From Hymenobacter latericoloratus (GTDB lineage: Bacteria > Bacteroidota > Bacteroidia > Cytophagales > Hymenobacteraceae), in NCBI RefSeq assembly GCF_014199535.1, contig NZ_JACHNV010000001.1, positions 248,001-312,000 on the forward strand: a DNA stretch of 64,000 bases, read 5' to 3'. This document shows positions 1 to 8,767 of this stretch, piece after piece (positions within the stretch are counted from its first letter, which is position 1; each line of letters begins with the position of its first letter). Under the pieces are notes generated by a model, which did no database searches, was not told where the DNA came from, and saw only the letters and a program-made list of their open reading frames with translations. The position numbers were made by a program, and so were the translations under genes.

Positions 1-63
1 GGCAATGGCGACGTTGGCCCCGATAGCGCCGTAGATGGCAATTTTAGAAGAACTTCCGGCCAT
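1..63 (-). CDS. Cation diffusion facilitator (CDF) transporter, N-terminal fragment
   Basis: Only the first 21 codons are in the window; the gene continues past the left edge on the minus strand. It starts at the ATG complementary to 61-63 and reads MAGSSSKIAIYGAIGANVAI. This matches the usual N-terminus of Bacteroidota CDF-family inner-membrane metal/proton antiporters, where a short polar stretch leads into the first membrane helix. Metal specificity cannot be read from this piece. It is divergent from the downstream permease, with about 100 bases between them. The call rests on N-terminal resemblance only. Confidence 0.6.
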   Translation of the reverse strand, partial: MAGSSSKIAIYGAIGANVAIA

Positions 64-160
64 ACAGTTCAACGGTTAAACCCTGGTGGTACGCACCGGG
101 GTATATCCGGGTTGGAATGGCCGGCTGAACAATCTGCCCTGAATGGGCTTTTACGCCTCT

Positions 161-1552
161 ATGACTGCTACCCCTACCGCTCCCCTCAAGCGCCGCCTGG
201 GCCTGGTGCAAGCCACGGCCCTCAACATGATTGACATGGTGGGCATCGGACCCTTCGTGACGCTGCCGCTGGTGATGGGGTTTATGGGGCCGAACTTTCT
301 GCTGGCCTGGGTGGTAGGGGCGGCCCTGAGCCTAGTCGATGGCCTGATCTGGAGCGAGCTGGGCGCCGCCTACCCCGAGGCCGGCGGCTCGTACCGCTTC
401 CTGAAGCTGGCCTACGGGGAGCAGAAGTGGGGCCGGCTGATGTCGTTTCTGTACGTGTGGCAAACGCTGGTGCAGGCCCCGCTGGTGGTGGCTTCCGGGG
501 CCATTGGTTTCGCGCAGTATTTCGGTTACCTCGTGCCCCTTACGGAGTGGTGGCAGCCCAAGCTGGTATCGGGCGCGGTGGTGTTGCTGCTGCTGGCCCT
601 GCTCTACCGCAAAATCGAGGACATTGGGCGGCTGGGCGTGCTGCTGTGGCTAGGCGTACTGGGCCTGATGGGTTGGCTGATTGTGGGCGGTGTGACCCAC
701 GCCACGCACCCCGTGGCCTGGCTGCCGGCCGGGGGGGTAGGGGCCTTGCCCGGCGTGCTGCTGTCGGCCGCTATGGGGCAAGCCACCGTCAAGACCATTT
801 ATAGCTACCTGGGCTATTACAACGTGTGCCACCTGGGCGGCGAGGTGCAGGCGCCCCACAAAATCATTCCGCGCAGCATTTTCCTGAGCATTCTGGGCAT
901 CATGGCTCTGTATCTGCTGCTGAACTGGAGCGTGGGCTCCGTCATCCCCTGGGCCGAAGCCAGCCACTCCGAGTTCATCGTCAGCACCTTCGTGGAGCGG
1001 ATTTACGGGGCGGCAGCGGCTAAGGCAGCCACGGCGCTGGTGCTGTGGGTGGCCTTTGCTTCCCTGTTTGCCGTGCTGCTGGGCTACTCGCGCATCCCGT
1101 ACGCCGCCGCCGCCGACGGCGAGTTTCTGCCCGTGTTTGCCCGCACCCACCCCACCAAGCACTTCCCGCACGTATCGTTGCTGCTGCTGGGGGGGGTAGG
1201 GTTTGTGTTCAGCTTGCTGTTTAAGCTGGGCGAAGTCATCAGCGCCATTCTGGCCATGCGCATTCTGGTGCAGTTCGTGGGGCAGGCCGTGGGGCTGGTG
1301 CTGCTGCGCCGCCGCCGCGGCACCCAGGGGCTGCCGTTCCGGATGCCGCTCTACCCCCTGCCCGTGGTAGTAGCCGTGGCCGTGTGGCTCTGGGTGTTCT
1401 TCAGCATTCAGGATGGGGTCAGGCTCAGCTTCTCCGAAACCGTCACGCTGTTCCTGCCCTTCCAGGTAGGGGCTTTGCTAATGATGGCGGTAGGGGTAGG
1501 CGTGTTTCTACTCTGGAGCCGCCGGCTAAAGCGCTGGCCGTTTGAGAAGTAA
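161..1552 (+). CDS. APC-superfamily amino acid/polyamine permease
   Basis: A 463-residue polytopic membrane protein with about 12 hydrophobic segments, presumably an inner-membrane amino acid or polyamine transporter. The first helix carries the family-type stretch NMIDMVGIGPFVTLP, corresponding to the unwound substrate-binding helix 1 (GxGxF-like) of APC transporters. Most of the rest is hydrophobic helices with short charged loops, and the C-terminus is basic (RRLKRWPFEK). An in-frame ATG at 143 would add six residues; 161 is preferred because the protein then begins with a short polar lead before helix 1. It converges on the GNAT gene with only two bases between stops. Substrate is unknown. 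Confidence 0.85.
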   Translation: MTATPTAPLKRRLGLVQATALNMIDMVGIGPFVTLPLVMGFMGPNFLLAWVVGAALSLVDGLIWSELGAAYPEAGGSYRFLKLAYGEQKWGRLMSFLYVWQTLVQAPLVVASGAIGFAQYFGYLVPLTEWWQPKLVSGAVVLLLLALLYRKIEDIGRLGVLLWLGVLGLMGWLIVGGVTHATHPVAWLPAGGVGALPGVLLSAAMGQATVKTIYSYLGYYNVCHLGGEVQAPHKIIPRSIFLSILGIMALYLLLNWSVGSVIPWAEASHSEFIVSTFVERIYGAAAAKAATALVLWVAFASLFAVLLGYSRIPYAAAADGEFLPVFARTHPTKHFPHVSLLLLGGVGFVFSLLFKLGEVISAILAMRILVQFVGQAVGLVLLRRRRGTQGLPFRMPLYPLPVVVAVAVWLWVFFSIQDGVRLSFSETVTLFLPFQVGALLMMAVGVGVFLLWSRRLKRWPFEK

Positions 1553-1554
1553 AA

Positions 1555-2067
1555 TTACCCCAGCCATTTCTCGTAGCAGAAAAACCGTAGCCCCGGCCGG
1601 AACGCCAGCGTAATTTCGCCGGCGTAGCGGTAGCCCAGTTTCGGGAATAGCCGCTGGGTAGCCTGGTTTTCGGAGTTGGTATCTACGCGCAGCACCCGCA
1701 GGCCCTGCTGCCGCGCCAGCAGTTCGGCCTGTGCCAGTAGGGCCGCGGCTAGCCCGTGGCCCTGGGCAGCCGGGTCCACGGCCAGGCGGTGGGTAACCAG
1801 CGCGGGCTCCGCGAAATCCCAGTCGGCCTGGGCGTACTCGGCGTCCTGGTCGTTGTGGGTGAGGGCCGCCACGGCGGCTACCGCGCCATTCAGCTCGGCC
1901 ACCCAAAGGTGACCTTTGGCAACGTCCTGCTCAAAGACTTCCGCGTTGGGGTAGTCGGCGCTCCACTGCTGGTTGCCGCTGGCCTGCATCAGGGGCACTA
2001 CCCGCCGGATGAGGGCAAGAATGGCAGGAATATCGGCAAGGGTAGCGGGGCGTAGCACAGGAGACAT
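1555..2067 (-). CDS. GNAT-family N-acetyltransferase
   Basis: A 170-residue single-domain acetyltransferase using acetyl-CoA; the substrate amine is unknown. The acetyl-CoA loop is visible as HRLAVDPAAQGHGLAAALL (Q-x-x-G-x-G/A type), followed by the helix-strand pair ending ENQATQRLFPKLGYRYAG, typical of the C-terminal half of the fold. The frame is open upstream to 2154, but the hemB terminator hairpin (2101-2137) lies inside that extension. The start at 2067 (MSPVLRPATLADIPA) is therefore chosen; it also matches where GNAT domains normally begin. Confidence 0.85.
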   Translation of the reverse strand: MSPVLRPATLADIPAILALIRRVVPLMQASGNQQWSADYPNAEVFEQDVAKGHLWVAELNGAVAAVAALTHNDQDAEYAQADWDFAEPALVTHRLAVDPAAQGHGLAAALLAQAELLARQQGLRVLRVDTNSENQATQRLFPKLGYRYAGEITLAFRPGLRFFCYEKWLG

Positions 2068-2100
2068 AAAAGGCAGATGCGTTGAGGCGAGAAATTCCAC

Positions 2101-2137
2101 AAAAAAAGCGGAATGAGCCGAGGCCCATTCCGCTTTT
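2101..2137 (-). terminator. Intrinsic terminator of hemB
   Basis: Perfect 12-bp stem AAAAGCGGAATG / CATTCCGCTTTT with a 10-base loop. Read on the minus strand it ends in a run of T, 18 bases past the hemB stop. Confidence 0.85.
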
Positions 2138-2154
2138 CTGCTCTGACCCGGCAA

Positions 2155-3147
2155 TTAGCCCCGGCGCAGGACTTCGGCAGCTTCCTTGGCGAAGTAGGTC
2201 AGGATGGCGTCGGCGCCGGCCCGCTTGATGCTGGTTAGCACTTCCATCATGGTTTTCTCGCCATCGAGCCAGCCCTGCTGAGCGGCGGCCTTCACCATGG
2301 CGTACTCACCCGATACGTTGTAGGCTGTTACGGGCAGCTGGGTGTTGTTGCGCACTTCCCGAATCACGTCGAGGTAGCTCAGGGCGGGCTTAATCATCAC
2401 CATGTCGGCGCCTTCCTGCTCATCGAGAGCCAGTTCAATCAGGGCTTCGCGGCGGTTGGCCGGGTTCATCTGGTAGGTTTTCTTGTCGCCTTTCTTGGGG
2501 GCCGAGTCCAGGGCGTCGCGGAAGGGGCCGTAGAAGGCCGAAGCGTACTTGGCCGTGTAGCTCATGATGCTCACGCCCGCAAAGCCGTTGCGGTCCAGCA
2601 CCTCCCGAATCCAGGCCACGCGGCCATCCATCATATCCGAGGGGCCGATGATGTCGGCGCCGGCCCGGGCCTGGGCCAGGGCCATCTGGCCCAGCACTTC
2701 CAGGGAAGCATCGTTGAGAATCTCGCCCGAATCAGGGTCCACAATGCCGTCGTGCCCGTCGGAGGAGTAGGGGTCCATGGCTACGTCGGTCATCAATACC
2801 ACCTCCGGAAACTGCCGCTTGATGTCGGCCACCGTCTTGAGGTAGAGGCCTTCCATGTTCGCCGACTCGCGCGCCAGCCGGTCTTTCAGCACCTCATTCA
2901 CCTGCGGAAACGGCGCGAAGCTCTTGATGCCCAGCTCCACGCAGCGCCCGATTTCATCCATCACCCGGTCGGCCGAAAACCGGTGAATACCCGGCATCGA
3001 CTTAATCTCAATCTGTTGGTTCTGGCCTTCGGTAATGAAAAGCGGGTAGATAAAATCGTGGGTAGTCAGGCGGGTTTCCTGCACCATGTCGCGGATAACC
3101 TGGGATTTACGGTTGCGGCGCGGGCGGTGCGTGGGCAGAAGTGGCAT
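2155..3147 (-). CDS. hemB: Delta-aminolevulinic acid dehydratase (porphobilinogen synthase)
   Basis: 330 residues, normal length for HemB, the cytosolic enzyme joining two 5-aminolevulinate molecules into porphobilinogen in tetrapyrrole synthesis. Both active-site lysines are in their usual settings: SYTAKYASAFYGPF and MVMIKPALSYLD (Schiff-base Lys). The metal region reads TDVAMDPYSSDGHDG, with Asp where zinc enzymes carry the three-cysteine site, so this is the Asp-rich, Mg-type form. It starts at MPLLPTHRPRRNRKS, downstream of a TACCTTTG -7 element on the same strand, and ends at a clear intrinsic terminator. It appears monocistronic. Confidence 0.97.
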   Translation of the reverse strand: MPLLPTHRPRRNRKSQVIRDMVQETRLTTHDFIYPLFITEGQNQQIEIKSMPGIHRFSADRVMDEIGRCVELGIKSFAPFPQVNEVLKDRLARESANMEGLYLKTVADIKRQFPEVVLMTDVAMDPYSSDGHDGIVDPDSGEILNDASLEVLGQMALAQARAGADIIGPSDMMDGRVAWIREVLDRNGFAGVSIMSYTAKYASAFYGPFRDALDSAPKKGDKKTYQMNPANRREALIELALDEQEGADMVMIKPALSYLDVIREVRNNTQLPVTAYNVSGEYAMVKAAAQQGWLDGEKTMMEVLTSIKRAGADAILTYFAKEAAEVLRRG

Positions 3148-3188
3148 GGGCTGCTTTCAGTTGGTAAGACGGGGTAGAACAACGGCCG

Positions 3189-3196
3189 CAAAGGTA
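3189..3196 (-). promoter_or_regulatory. hemB -7 element
   Basis: TACCTTTG on the minus strand, a perfect Bacteroidota TAnnTTTG box, 41 bases upstream of the hemB ATG. No clear -33 TTTG at the usual distance. Confidence 0.6.
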
Positions 3197-3399
3197 AGGT
3201 TGCGGCCGGGAGTATATTCTGGCTGGGTGCGGGCCGCCCGGCAGCCTTGCCCGCGGCTGGTTAGGTCCGACAATACCACTTCTTGGCTTCGACTTATCAA
3301 GCTGAGCCTTATCCTATTTAGGGTGCCAGTCGTAGACTAGGGTAACTTACCGGCACCCACCGTTTCGGCTAAGCCTCCACCTACCTTACCCCAACCACC

Positions 3400-3717
3400 A
3401 TGGACAATAAGAAAACTGAATCCTCGCCCAATAGCGCCGAAACCGGCAAGCACGCCCCCGGCGTAAGCGGCCAGCCCTCGGGCCCGCACGAAGGCCCCGT
3501 GGCCGGTGGCGCCGATAACACCCGCGGCGAAAATGTGCCCAGCCGGGAAGGCCACAGTGGCGGCGCCAAAAAAGGCAAGTTCGACCCGGAAACCCACAGC
3601 CCCCAGGGCTCCCACGCCGCTCCCTCCGACGAGCGCGGCGCCGACAGCTCCGACAAGGAGTTCCGCAACAACCAGCCCAACGACAGCACTTCCCAGGCCG
3701 GCGGCTCTAATTCCTAA
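3400..3717 (+). CDS. Small hydrophilic, probably disordered protein
   Basis: 105 residues with almost no hydrophobic amino acids; rich in Gly, Ser, Asn, Asp, Lys and Pro, with no Cys or Trp. There is no signal peptide or membrane segment, so it is likely cytoplasmic and intrinsically disordered, in the style of stress- or desiccation-related hydrophilins; that role is inference from composition only. It ends in GGSNS and is followed by a 17-bp hairpin. It is probably a stand-alone unit between hemB (divergent) and a convergent lipoprotein gene. Confidence 0.7.
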   Translation: MDNKKTESSPNSAETGKHAPGVSGQPSGPHEGPVAGGADNTRGENVPSREGHSGGAKKGKFDPETHSPQGSHAAPSDERGADSSDKEFRNNQPNDSTSQAGGSNS

Positions 3718-3738
3718 GTCCACTGGTCATCAGAAAAT

Positions 3739-3786
3739 AACCCAAAGGCCCCGCACTGCCACTGAGCAATGCGGGGCCTTTGGGTT
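3739..3786 (+). terminator. Terminator hairpin after the hydrophilic protein gene
   Basis: Perfect 17-bp stem (3739-3755 / 3770-3786, AACCCAAAGGCCCCGCA) with a 14-base loop, about 20 bases past the stop. The T-run is short. Confidence 0.7.
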
Positions 3787-3913
3787 TCGGCACGAGCCAA
3801 GTCTTTGTTTGATGCTGACACGGAAGGTAATAGTAAAATACTGCCTTCCATAGCAGTAAAGTCGAACTGTAGAATGCGCTGTTTGCCAGTGTGAGCGGGT
3901 GCTACGGAGTGCA

Positions 3914-4447
3914 TTACATATTAAAAAACTCCTGAAATATCTCGAGCCAGGCGTGCCGCCCACCCATGCCCAGCACCAGAAAGTAATAGCCCAGAACCAC
4001 GATGGCTGCCCCCACTCCCAGCCCCAGCCAGCCACCCAGTAGCAATCCGGTTGCTACCCCCGCCGCCACTAGCAACCCGCCCAGCACCAGGTGAAACGTA
4101 TCCCGCTTGAAGACCTGCCGGGGCGTGCGCCGCGCCGTGGCCTCTTGTTGCCGATGAGCTTGCAACGGGCCTCGGCGAGTGGAAGCAACCCGTCGGGGTT
4201 GCTGGCCGGAAATAACTCGTTGCGGCTTCTTACCCAGAGCTGGGTTTACCCTTACAGAAGAGGTAGGCTGGGGCACGTGCTCAGGAGCAAGTGCAGGGGT
4301 AGGAGCCGGTTGGGTAGGTGAAGCAGCCACTACAACCGGAGCCGACGACTGCGCCGGCATGAATTGAAAGGCTATTTTTTCGCTTCGGCAGCCACAAAGC
4401 AGCAGCCCACTCACCGCCCAGGTGCGGCTCCATCGGAATAGTTGCAT
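3914..4447 (-). CDS. Putative lipoprotein with C-terminal membrane helices
   Basis: 177 residues, not recognised as a named family. The N-terminus MQLFRWSRTWAVSGLLLCGC is a signal sequence with a lipobox-like LLCGC. It is followed by a Pro/Ala/Thr/Arg-rich linker (about residues 30-115) and then two hydrophobic segments (about 118-160, HLVLGGLLVAAGVATGLLLGG and GLGVGAAIVVLGYYFLVLG). The end, HAWLEIFQEFFNM, is amphipathic. A tethering or sensing role is possible but unsupported. Confidence 0.6.
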   Translation of the reverse strand: MQLFRWSRTWAVSGLLLCGCRSEKIAFQFMPAQSSAPVVVAASPTQPAPTPALAPEHVPQPTSSVRVNPALGKKPQRVISGQQPRRVASTRRGPLQAHRQQEATARRTPRQVFKRDTFHLVLGGLLVAAGVATGLLLGGWLGLGVGAAIVVLGYYFLVLGMGGRHAWLEIFQEFFNM

Positions 4448-4522
4448 GCCCCAAAGTACGCTAAACCGAAGGCAGCGCGGGCACGCAATGCTCGGTGCAG
4501 GTAGGAAACCGCTACAATACCA

Positions 4523-4560
4523 CCGCCGCAGCTGCTTCCGGGAAGGAGCGGCTGCGGCGG
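4523..4560 (-). terminator. GC-rich hairpin downstream of the 72-residue lipoprotein gene
   Basis: Perfect 10-bp arms CCGCCGCAGC / GCTGCGGCGG with partial inner pairing, about 45 bases past the stop of the gene at 4603-4821. There is no T-run, so termination is uncertain. Confidence 0.35.
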
Positions 4561-4602
4561 CGCGGTGTGTGAAAATCAGGGAGCGAAAAAGCGGAGTAAA
4601 GA

Positions 4603-4821
4603 CTAGCGCTGGCGGAACGCGGCAGCTTCGGCGGCCGTCATCTGCACGCGGGTCGCCTGCGGGCCCTGCGAGTCGTGGAGGAGCAGCACCGTGGTGGCCG
4701 TATCGGCGGCAAACGACATTACCGGCCCTGCGTTCTGGGGCTGGAAAGCCGAGCGGCTGGTTTGGCAGCTAGCCATTGCGGATACGACACCACAGATCAG
4801 AAGCAAACGAAGAGCACGCAT
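4603..4821 (-). CDS. Small putative lipoprotein
   Basis: 72 residues beginning MRALRLLLICGVVSAMASC, a short lipoprotein signal peptide with lipobox AMASC, so a mature lipoprotein of about 54 residues is predicted. The rest is mostly polar with one hydrophobic stretch (VMSFAADTATTVLLLHD). No family recognised. It sits alone between two other minus-strand genes with over 150 bases on each side. Confidence 0.55.
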   Translation of the reverse strand: MRALRLLLICGVVSAMASCQTSRSAFQPQNAGPVMSFAADTATTVLLLHDSQGPQATRVQMTAAEAAAFRQR

Positions 4822-4975
4822 AACAACTAGATTTAGAAGTAGTAATGGGTCAAAACTACTACCCCCAGCGTGCCCTTAAACGTCCGCTCGACCAACCTCT
4901 ACCCCTGCGCTGCCAGCTTACCGGTTTCGTCGGTGGGAGGTTCCGCAGCTGGGCAAGCGTAGTCGTCTGAACGAC

Positions 4976-5006
4976 CAGCGGGCGGCCCTTACCGAACCGC
5001 CCGCTG
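4976..5006 (-). terminator. Hairpin after rocD
   Basis: Perfect 10-bp arms CAGCGGGCGG / CCGCCCGCTG with an 11-base loop, 24 bases past the rocD stop. Without a T-run it may be a 3'-end stabiliser rather than a true intrinsic terminator. Confidence 0.45.
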
Positions 5007-5030
5007 ATGGCAAAAGCAGGAAAAGTCGGC

Positions 5031-6296
5031 CTAAAATTCCCGGATTACCTGTTCAATAATGTCGCAGACTTCGTGAATCTGCTCCTCGGTGATGACCAGC
5101 GGCGGCGCGAACCGGATGATGTCGCCGTGGGTGGGCTTGGCCAGCACGCCGCGCTCCATCAGGCTTACGCACACATCCCAGGCCGTGCGGCCATCGGGGC
5201 GGGGCTTGATGACCACGGCGTTGAGCAGGCCCTTGCCGCGCACCAGCTCCACTACCTCGGGGCGCTGCTGTTGCACCCGGCGCATCCGCTCCCGGAATAC
5301 CTCGCCCAGAATACGGGCATTATCGGTCAGCTTCTCGTCCAGCAGCACGTCCAGGGCGGCCCGCAGCACCACCGAGGCCAGCGGGTTGCCCCCGAAGGTG
5401 GAGCCGTGCTGCCCCGGCTGAATAGTAAGCATAATCTCGTTGCGGGCCAGCACCGCCGACACGGGCATTACCCCGCCGCTCAGGGCCTTACCCAAAATCA
5501 GAATGTCGGCGTGCACTGCCTCGTAGCACACAGCCAGCAGCTCGCCGGTGCGGCCCAGGCCCGTCTGGATTTCATCGGCAATGAACAGCACATTGTGAGC
5601 CTTGCAGATGGCCGCCGCCTTCGCCAGGTAGCCTTCCGAAGGCACCATCACGCCGGCCTCGCCCTGAATGGGCTCTACCAGAAACCCGCAGACGTGCGGA
5701 TCTTTCACGGCCTCTTCCAGCGCCGCTAGGTCGTCGTAGGGCACTACCTGGTAGCCCGGCACGTAAGGCCCGAAGCCGCCCGTCGAGTCGGGGTCGGTGC
5801 TGAAGGAGATGATGCCGGTGGTACGGCCGTGGAAGTTGTGCTCAGCCACCACAATGCGGGCCTGATTCGGGGCAATACCTTTCTCCTGGTAGCCCCACTT
5901 GCGGGCCAGCTTGAGGGCGGTTTCCACGGCTTCGGCCCCGGAGTTCATCAGCAGAGCTTTGTCGTAGTTGAACAACTCACAGAGCTGCTTTTCGGCCAGG
6001 CCCAGCTGGTCGTTGAAGAAAGCCCGGCTCGTGAGGGTCAGCTTCTGGGCCTGCTCCGTCAGGGCTCCAATAATGCGCGGGTGGCAGTGGCCCTGGTTAA
6101 CGGCCGAGTAAGCCGAAAGAAAATCGTAGTAGTGCTTACCTTCCACATCCCAGAGGTGCACCCCCTCGCCTCGGCTAAGCACCACGGGCAGCGGGTGGTA
6201 GTTGTGGGCACCGTACTGGTCTTCCAGGGCCATCAGCTCGTGGCTGCGGGTAGGATGAGTCAGGGTATCGGAGGTAGGCTGGGTGGGAGCGTGCAT
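5031..6296 (-). CDS. rocD: Ornithine--oxo-acid transaminase
   Basis: 421 residues; class-III PLP aminotransferase transferring the delta-amino group of ornithine to 2-oxoglutarate, giving glutamate semialdehyde. It links arginine/ornithine degradation to proline and glutamate. The family signature is clear: GVHLWDVEGKHYYDFLSAYSAVNQGHCHP near the N-terminus, MNSGAEAVETALKLARKWGY, FIADEIQTGLGRTG (PLP Asp), and ILGKALSGGVMPVSAV with the Schiff-base Lys. An upstream Met at 6341 exists, but a TAATTTTG promoter element (6339-6346) overlaps it, so the start at 6296 (MHAPTQPTSDTLT) is chosen. Monocistronic. Confidence 0.95.
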   Translation of the reverse strand: MHAPTQPTSDTLTHPTRSHELMALEDQYGAHNYHPLPVVLSRGEGVHLWDVEGKHYYDFLSAYSAVNQGHCHPRIIGALTEQAQKLTLTSRAFFNDQLGLAEKQLCELFNYDKALLMNSGAEAVETALKLARKWGYQEKGIAPNQARIVVAEHNFHGRTTGIISFSTDPDSTGGFGPYVPGYQVVPYDDLAALEEAVKDPHVCGFLVEPIQGEAGVMVPSEGYLAKAAAICKAHNVLFIADEIQTGLGRTGELLAVCYEAVHADILILGKALSGGVMPVSAVLARNEIMLTIQPGQHGSTFGGNPLASVVLRAALDVLLDEKLTDNARILGEVFRERMRRVQQQRPEVVELVRGKGLLNAVVIKPRPDGRTAWDVCVSLMERGVLAKPTHGDIIRFAPPLVITEEQIHEVCDIIEQVIREF

Positions 6297-6338
6297 AAGA
6301 AACAGATGCTTGGCGTTGGGGGTGGAATTCAACTTGTT

Positions 6339-6346
6339 CAAAATTA
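6339..6346 (-). promoter_or_regulatory. rocD -7 element
   Basis: TAATTTTG on the minus strand, matching TAnnTTTG, 42 bases upstream of the chosen start. It overlaps the alternative upstream ATG and so decides the start. Confidence 0.55.
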
Positions 6347-6495
6347 CGGAAAAAGACCGCAGCCAGCGGAAAAGGGAGTAGCTCGGCTATAACCATCTGA
6401 CGCAGAGCGAGTAAGCAAGCAGGTCTGCTTTGTAAGTTGCTGAACCTCAACCATATGTATTGTATGGCAGCGCTCAGGGCTGGCTCCGAAGCAGC

Positions 6496-7407
6496 ATGTT
6501 TCCTATGGCTGCTTCTTTTTTTCGCCGTCACCCCGGCCAGACCGTTGCGCTGGCTTTTCTGCTGCTCTTCCTGATAGGTGGCGGCTGGACCTACTTTTCA
6601 ACCGATAAGGGCAAAGAACTGTTGCCAACACTGGAAAATACTTCCCTGGCCGTAAACAACATTACGGCCTCCCGCCTGCAGGCCCAGATGAAAACCGATC
6701 TGCGCAACCACATGCCCGTGACCCTGAAAGTGGACAGCCTAAGCTACCAGACCCGGGTAGATGGCAAGCTGCTGGCCGAGGGTAGCAAAGACAAGCCGCT
6801 GGTGCTAAAAGGCAACGATGTAAACCACCTGCAGATTCCGATGGCAGTGGACCTGAGCGACGCAAAGAAAACCCTGAAAAACAGCCAGCAGGACTGCGTG
6901 GATGTGCAGATGGCCCTGACGCTCTACACGCGCCTACCCGTGGCCGGGGCGCAGAAAATTCCGGTGGAGCTGACCAAGCGCGTGTATATCCCGAAGCTGC
7001 CTAAAATTGAAGTGGCCGACGTGGGCATCAAGGACCTGGGCCTGAAAAACGGAGAAGCCGTGGTGAGCCTGCGGGTGACCAACTACAACCCTTTCCCCGT
7101 GACAGTACGGCGCGTTTCATACAACTTCAGCATCAGCGACGATATGCAGGTGCAGGGCGTAGAGGAAAAGGACGTGTCCTTTCGCAAGAAAGGCACGGAG
7201 CTGATGCCCATCCGCGTCCGGTTCGAGCCCAAAGGCCTACCCAAGGTAGCCTTCAAAACCCTGTTCAAAGCCAAAAAAACCGACTACAAGCTGAACGGAT
7301 CTGCCGTAGTAGCCGCCGGCCAGCACAACCCGAAAGACATGACGATGCGCTTTAACAGCGCGGGTACCCTGCAGGACCTCAAGGATATTCCGAAGGAAGG
7401 AGACTAA
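6496..7407 (+). CDS. LEA type 2-like membrane-anchored protein
   Basis: About 303 residues. An N-terminal basic stretch and one membrane helix (VALAFLLLFLIGGGWTYF) are followed by a periplasmic/extracytoplasmic region with the look of two WHy/LEA14-type beta-sandwich domains. The second is clearest: KIEVADVGIKDLGLKNGEAVVSLRVTNYNPFPVTVRRVSYNFSI, the family's N-P-F/V-P pattern. The first covers about residues 45-165. Such proteins are linked to stress tolerance in other organisms, but here the role is unknown. Starts at 6460, 6496 and 6505 are all possible; 6496 gives a short basic N-terminus before the helix. Confidence 0.7.
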   Translation: MFPMAASFFRRHPGQTVALAFLLLFLIGGGWTYFSTDKGKELLPTLENTSLAVNNITASRLQAQMKTDLRNHMPVTLKVDSLSYQTRVDGKLLAEGSKDKPLVLKGNDVNHLQIPMAVDLSDAKKTLKNSQQDCVDVQMALTLYTRLPVAGAQKIPVELTKRVYIPKLPKIEVADVGIKDLGLKNGEAVVSLRVTNYNPFPVTVRRVSYNFSISDDMQVQGVEEKDVSFRKKGTELMPIRVRFEPKGLPKVAFKTLFKAKKTDYKLNGSAVVAAGQHNPKDMTMRFNSAGTLQDLKDIPKEGD

Positions 7408-7428
7408 GCCTCTGGCGGGGCGTGCTGG

Positions 7429-8209
<781 letters not shown>

Positions 8210-8232
8210 CCCGCTATTTTTCAAGCCTTGGG

Positions 8233-8263
8233 TTTGCTTCTGTCAAAATACTTCGGATATTTG
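8233..8263 (+). promoter_or_regulatory. rpmB promoter
   Basis: TTTG at 8233-8236, a 19-base spacer, then GATATTTG at 8256-8263 (one mismatch to TAnnTTTG), about 42 bases before the ATG. Confidence 0.6.
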
Positions 8264-8305
8264 CGTCCCTTTTTCTAGCATTGAAACCTCTAAGCTCCTG
8301 ATATC

Positions 8306-8545
8306 ATGGCCCGAGTTTGTGATCTGACCGGCAAGCGTACCCGCGTAGGCAACAACGTTTCGCACGCCAACAACAAGACCAAGCGCAAGTTCTACCCGAA
8401 CCTGCAGAAGAAGCGTTTCTACATCCCTGAGCAGGACGCCTGGGTTACGCTGAAAGTTGCCGCCAGCACCATCCGCACTATCAACAAGAACGGCATTATG
8501 TCGGTTCTGAAGAAGGCCAAAGAGCAGGGCTTTATCGTTTACTAG
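8306..8545 (+). CDS. rpmB: 50S ribosomal protein L28
   Basis: 79 residues, [29 protein letters not shown], the standard L28 N-terminus, ending in the conserved [12 protein letters not shown]. It is a component of the large ribosomal subunit. In many Bacteroidota L28 is directly followed by rpmG (L33); here a repeat-flanked aminopeptidase gene lies between them (8768-10417). A strong inverted repeat follows the stop and may serve as terminator. Confidence 0.97.
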   Translation: MARVCDLTGKRTRVGNNVSHANNKTKRKFYPNLQKKRFYIPEQDAWVTLKVAASTIRTINKNGIMSVLKKAKEQGFIVY

Positions 8546-8575
8546 CTTTCAGCTAGGTAGCAAGCCTTTTGCCAG

Positions 8576-8664
8576 AGCGCGAAGCTTCCGCCACGCGCAG
8601 AGTTTCAGTTCTTTCTGTACCAGAAAGCTGAGTTCTGCGGGTAGCGGAAGCTTCGCGCTGTTTT
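8576..8664. repeat. Palindromic repeat after rpmB
   Basis: 16-bp perfect arms AGCGCGAAGCTTCCGC (8576-8591) and its reverse complement (8644-8659), with a further nested hairpin (CTTTCTG / CAGAAAG) inside and TTTTT directly after. It shares the GCGCGAAGCT core with the element at 11183-11281, so it looks like an interspersed palindromic family. It could also terminate rpmB. Confidence 0.75.
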
Positions 8665-8767
8665 TAAGCTCGAGCAAGTGCCGTAGCGCGCCGCGGGAGC
8701 CTGGCGAGAGTTGGCAGCGCCCTATCCCGCTGCAACGTCGAAAGCCGGAAACAGTCTTTCTTGCGCT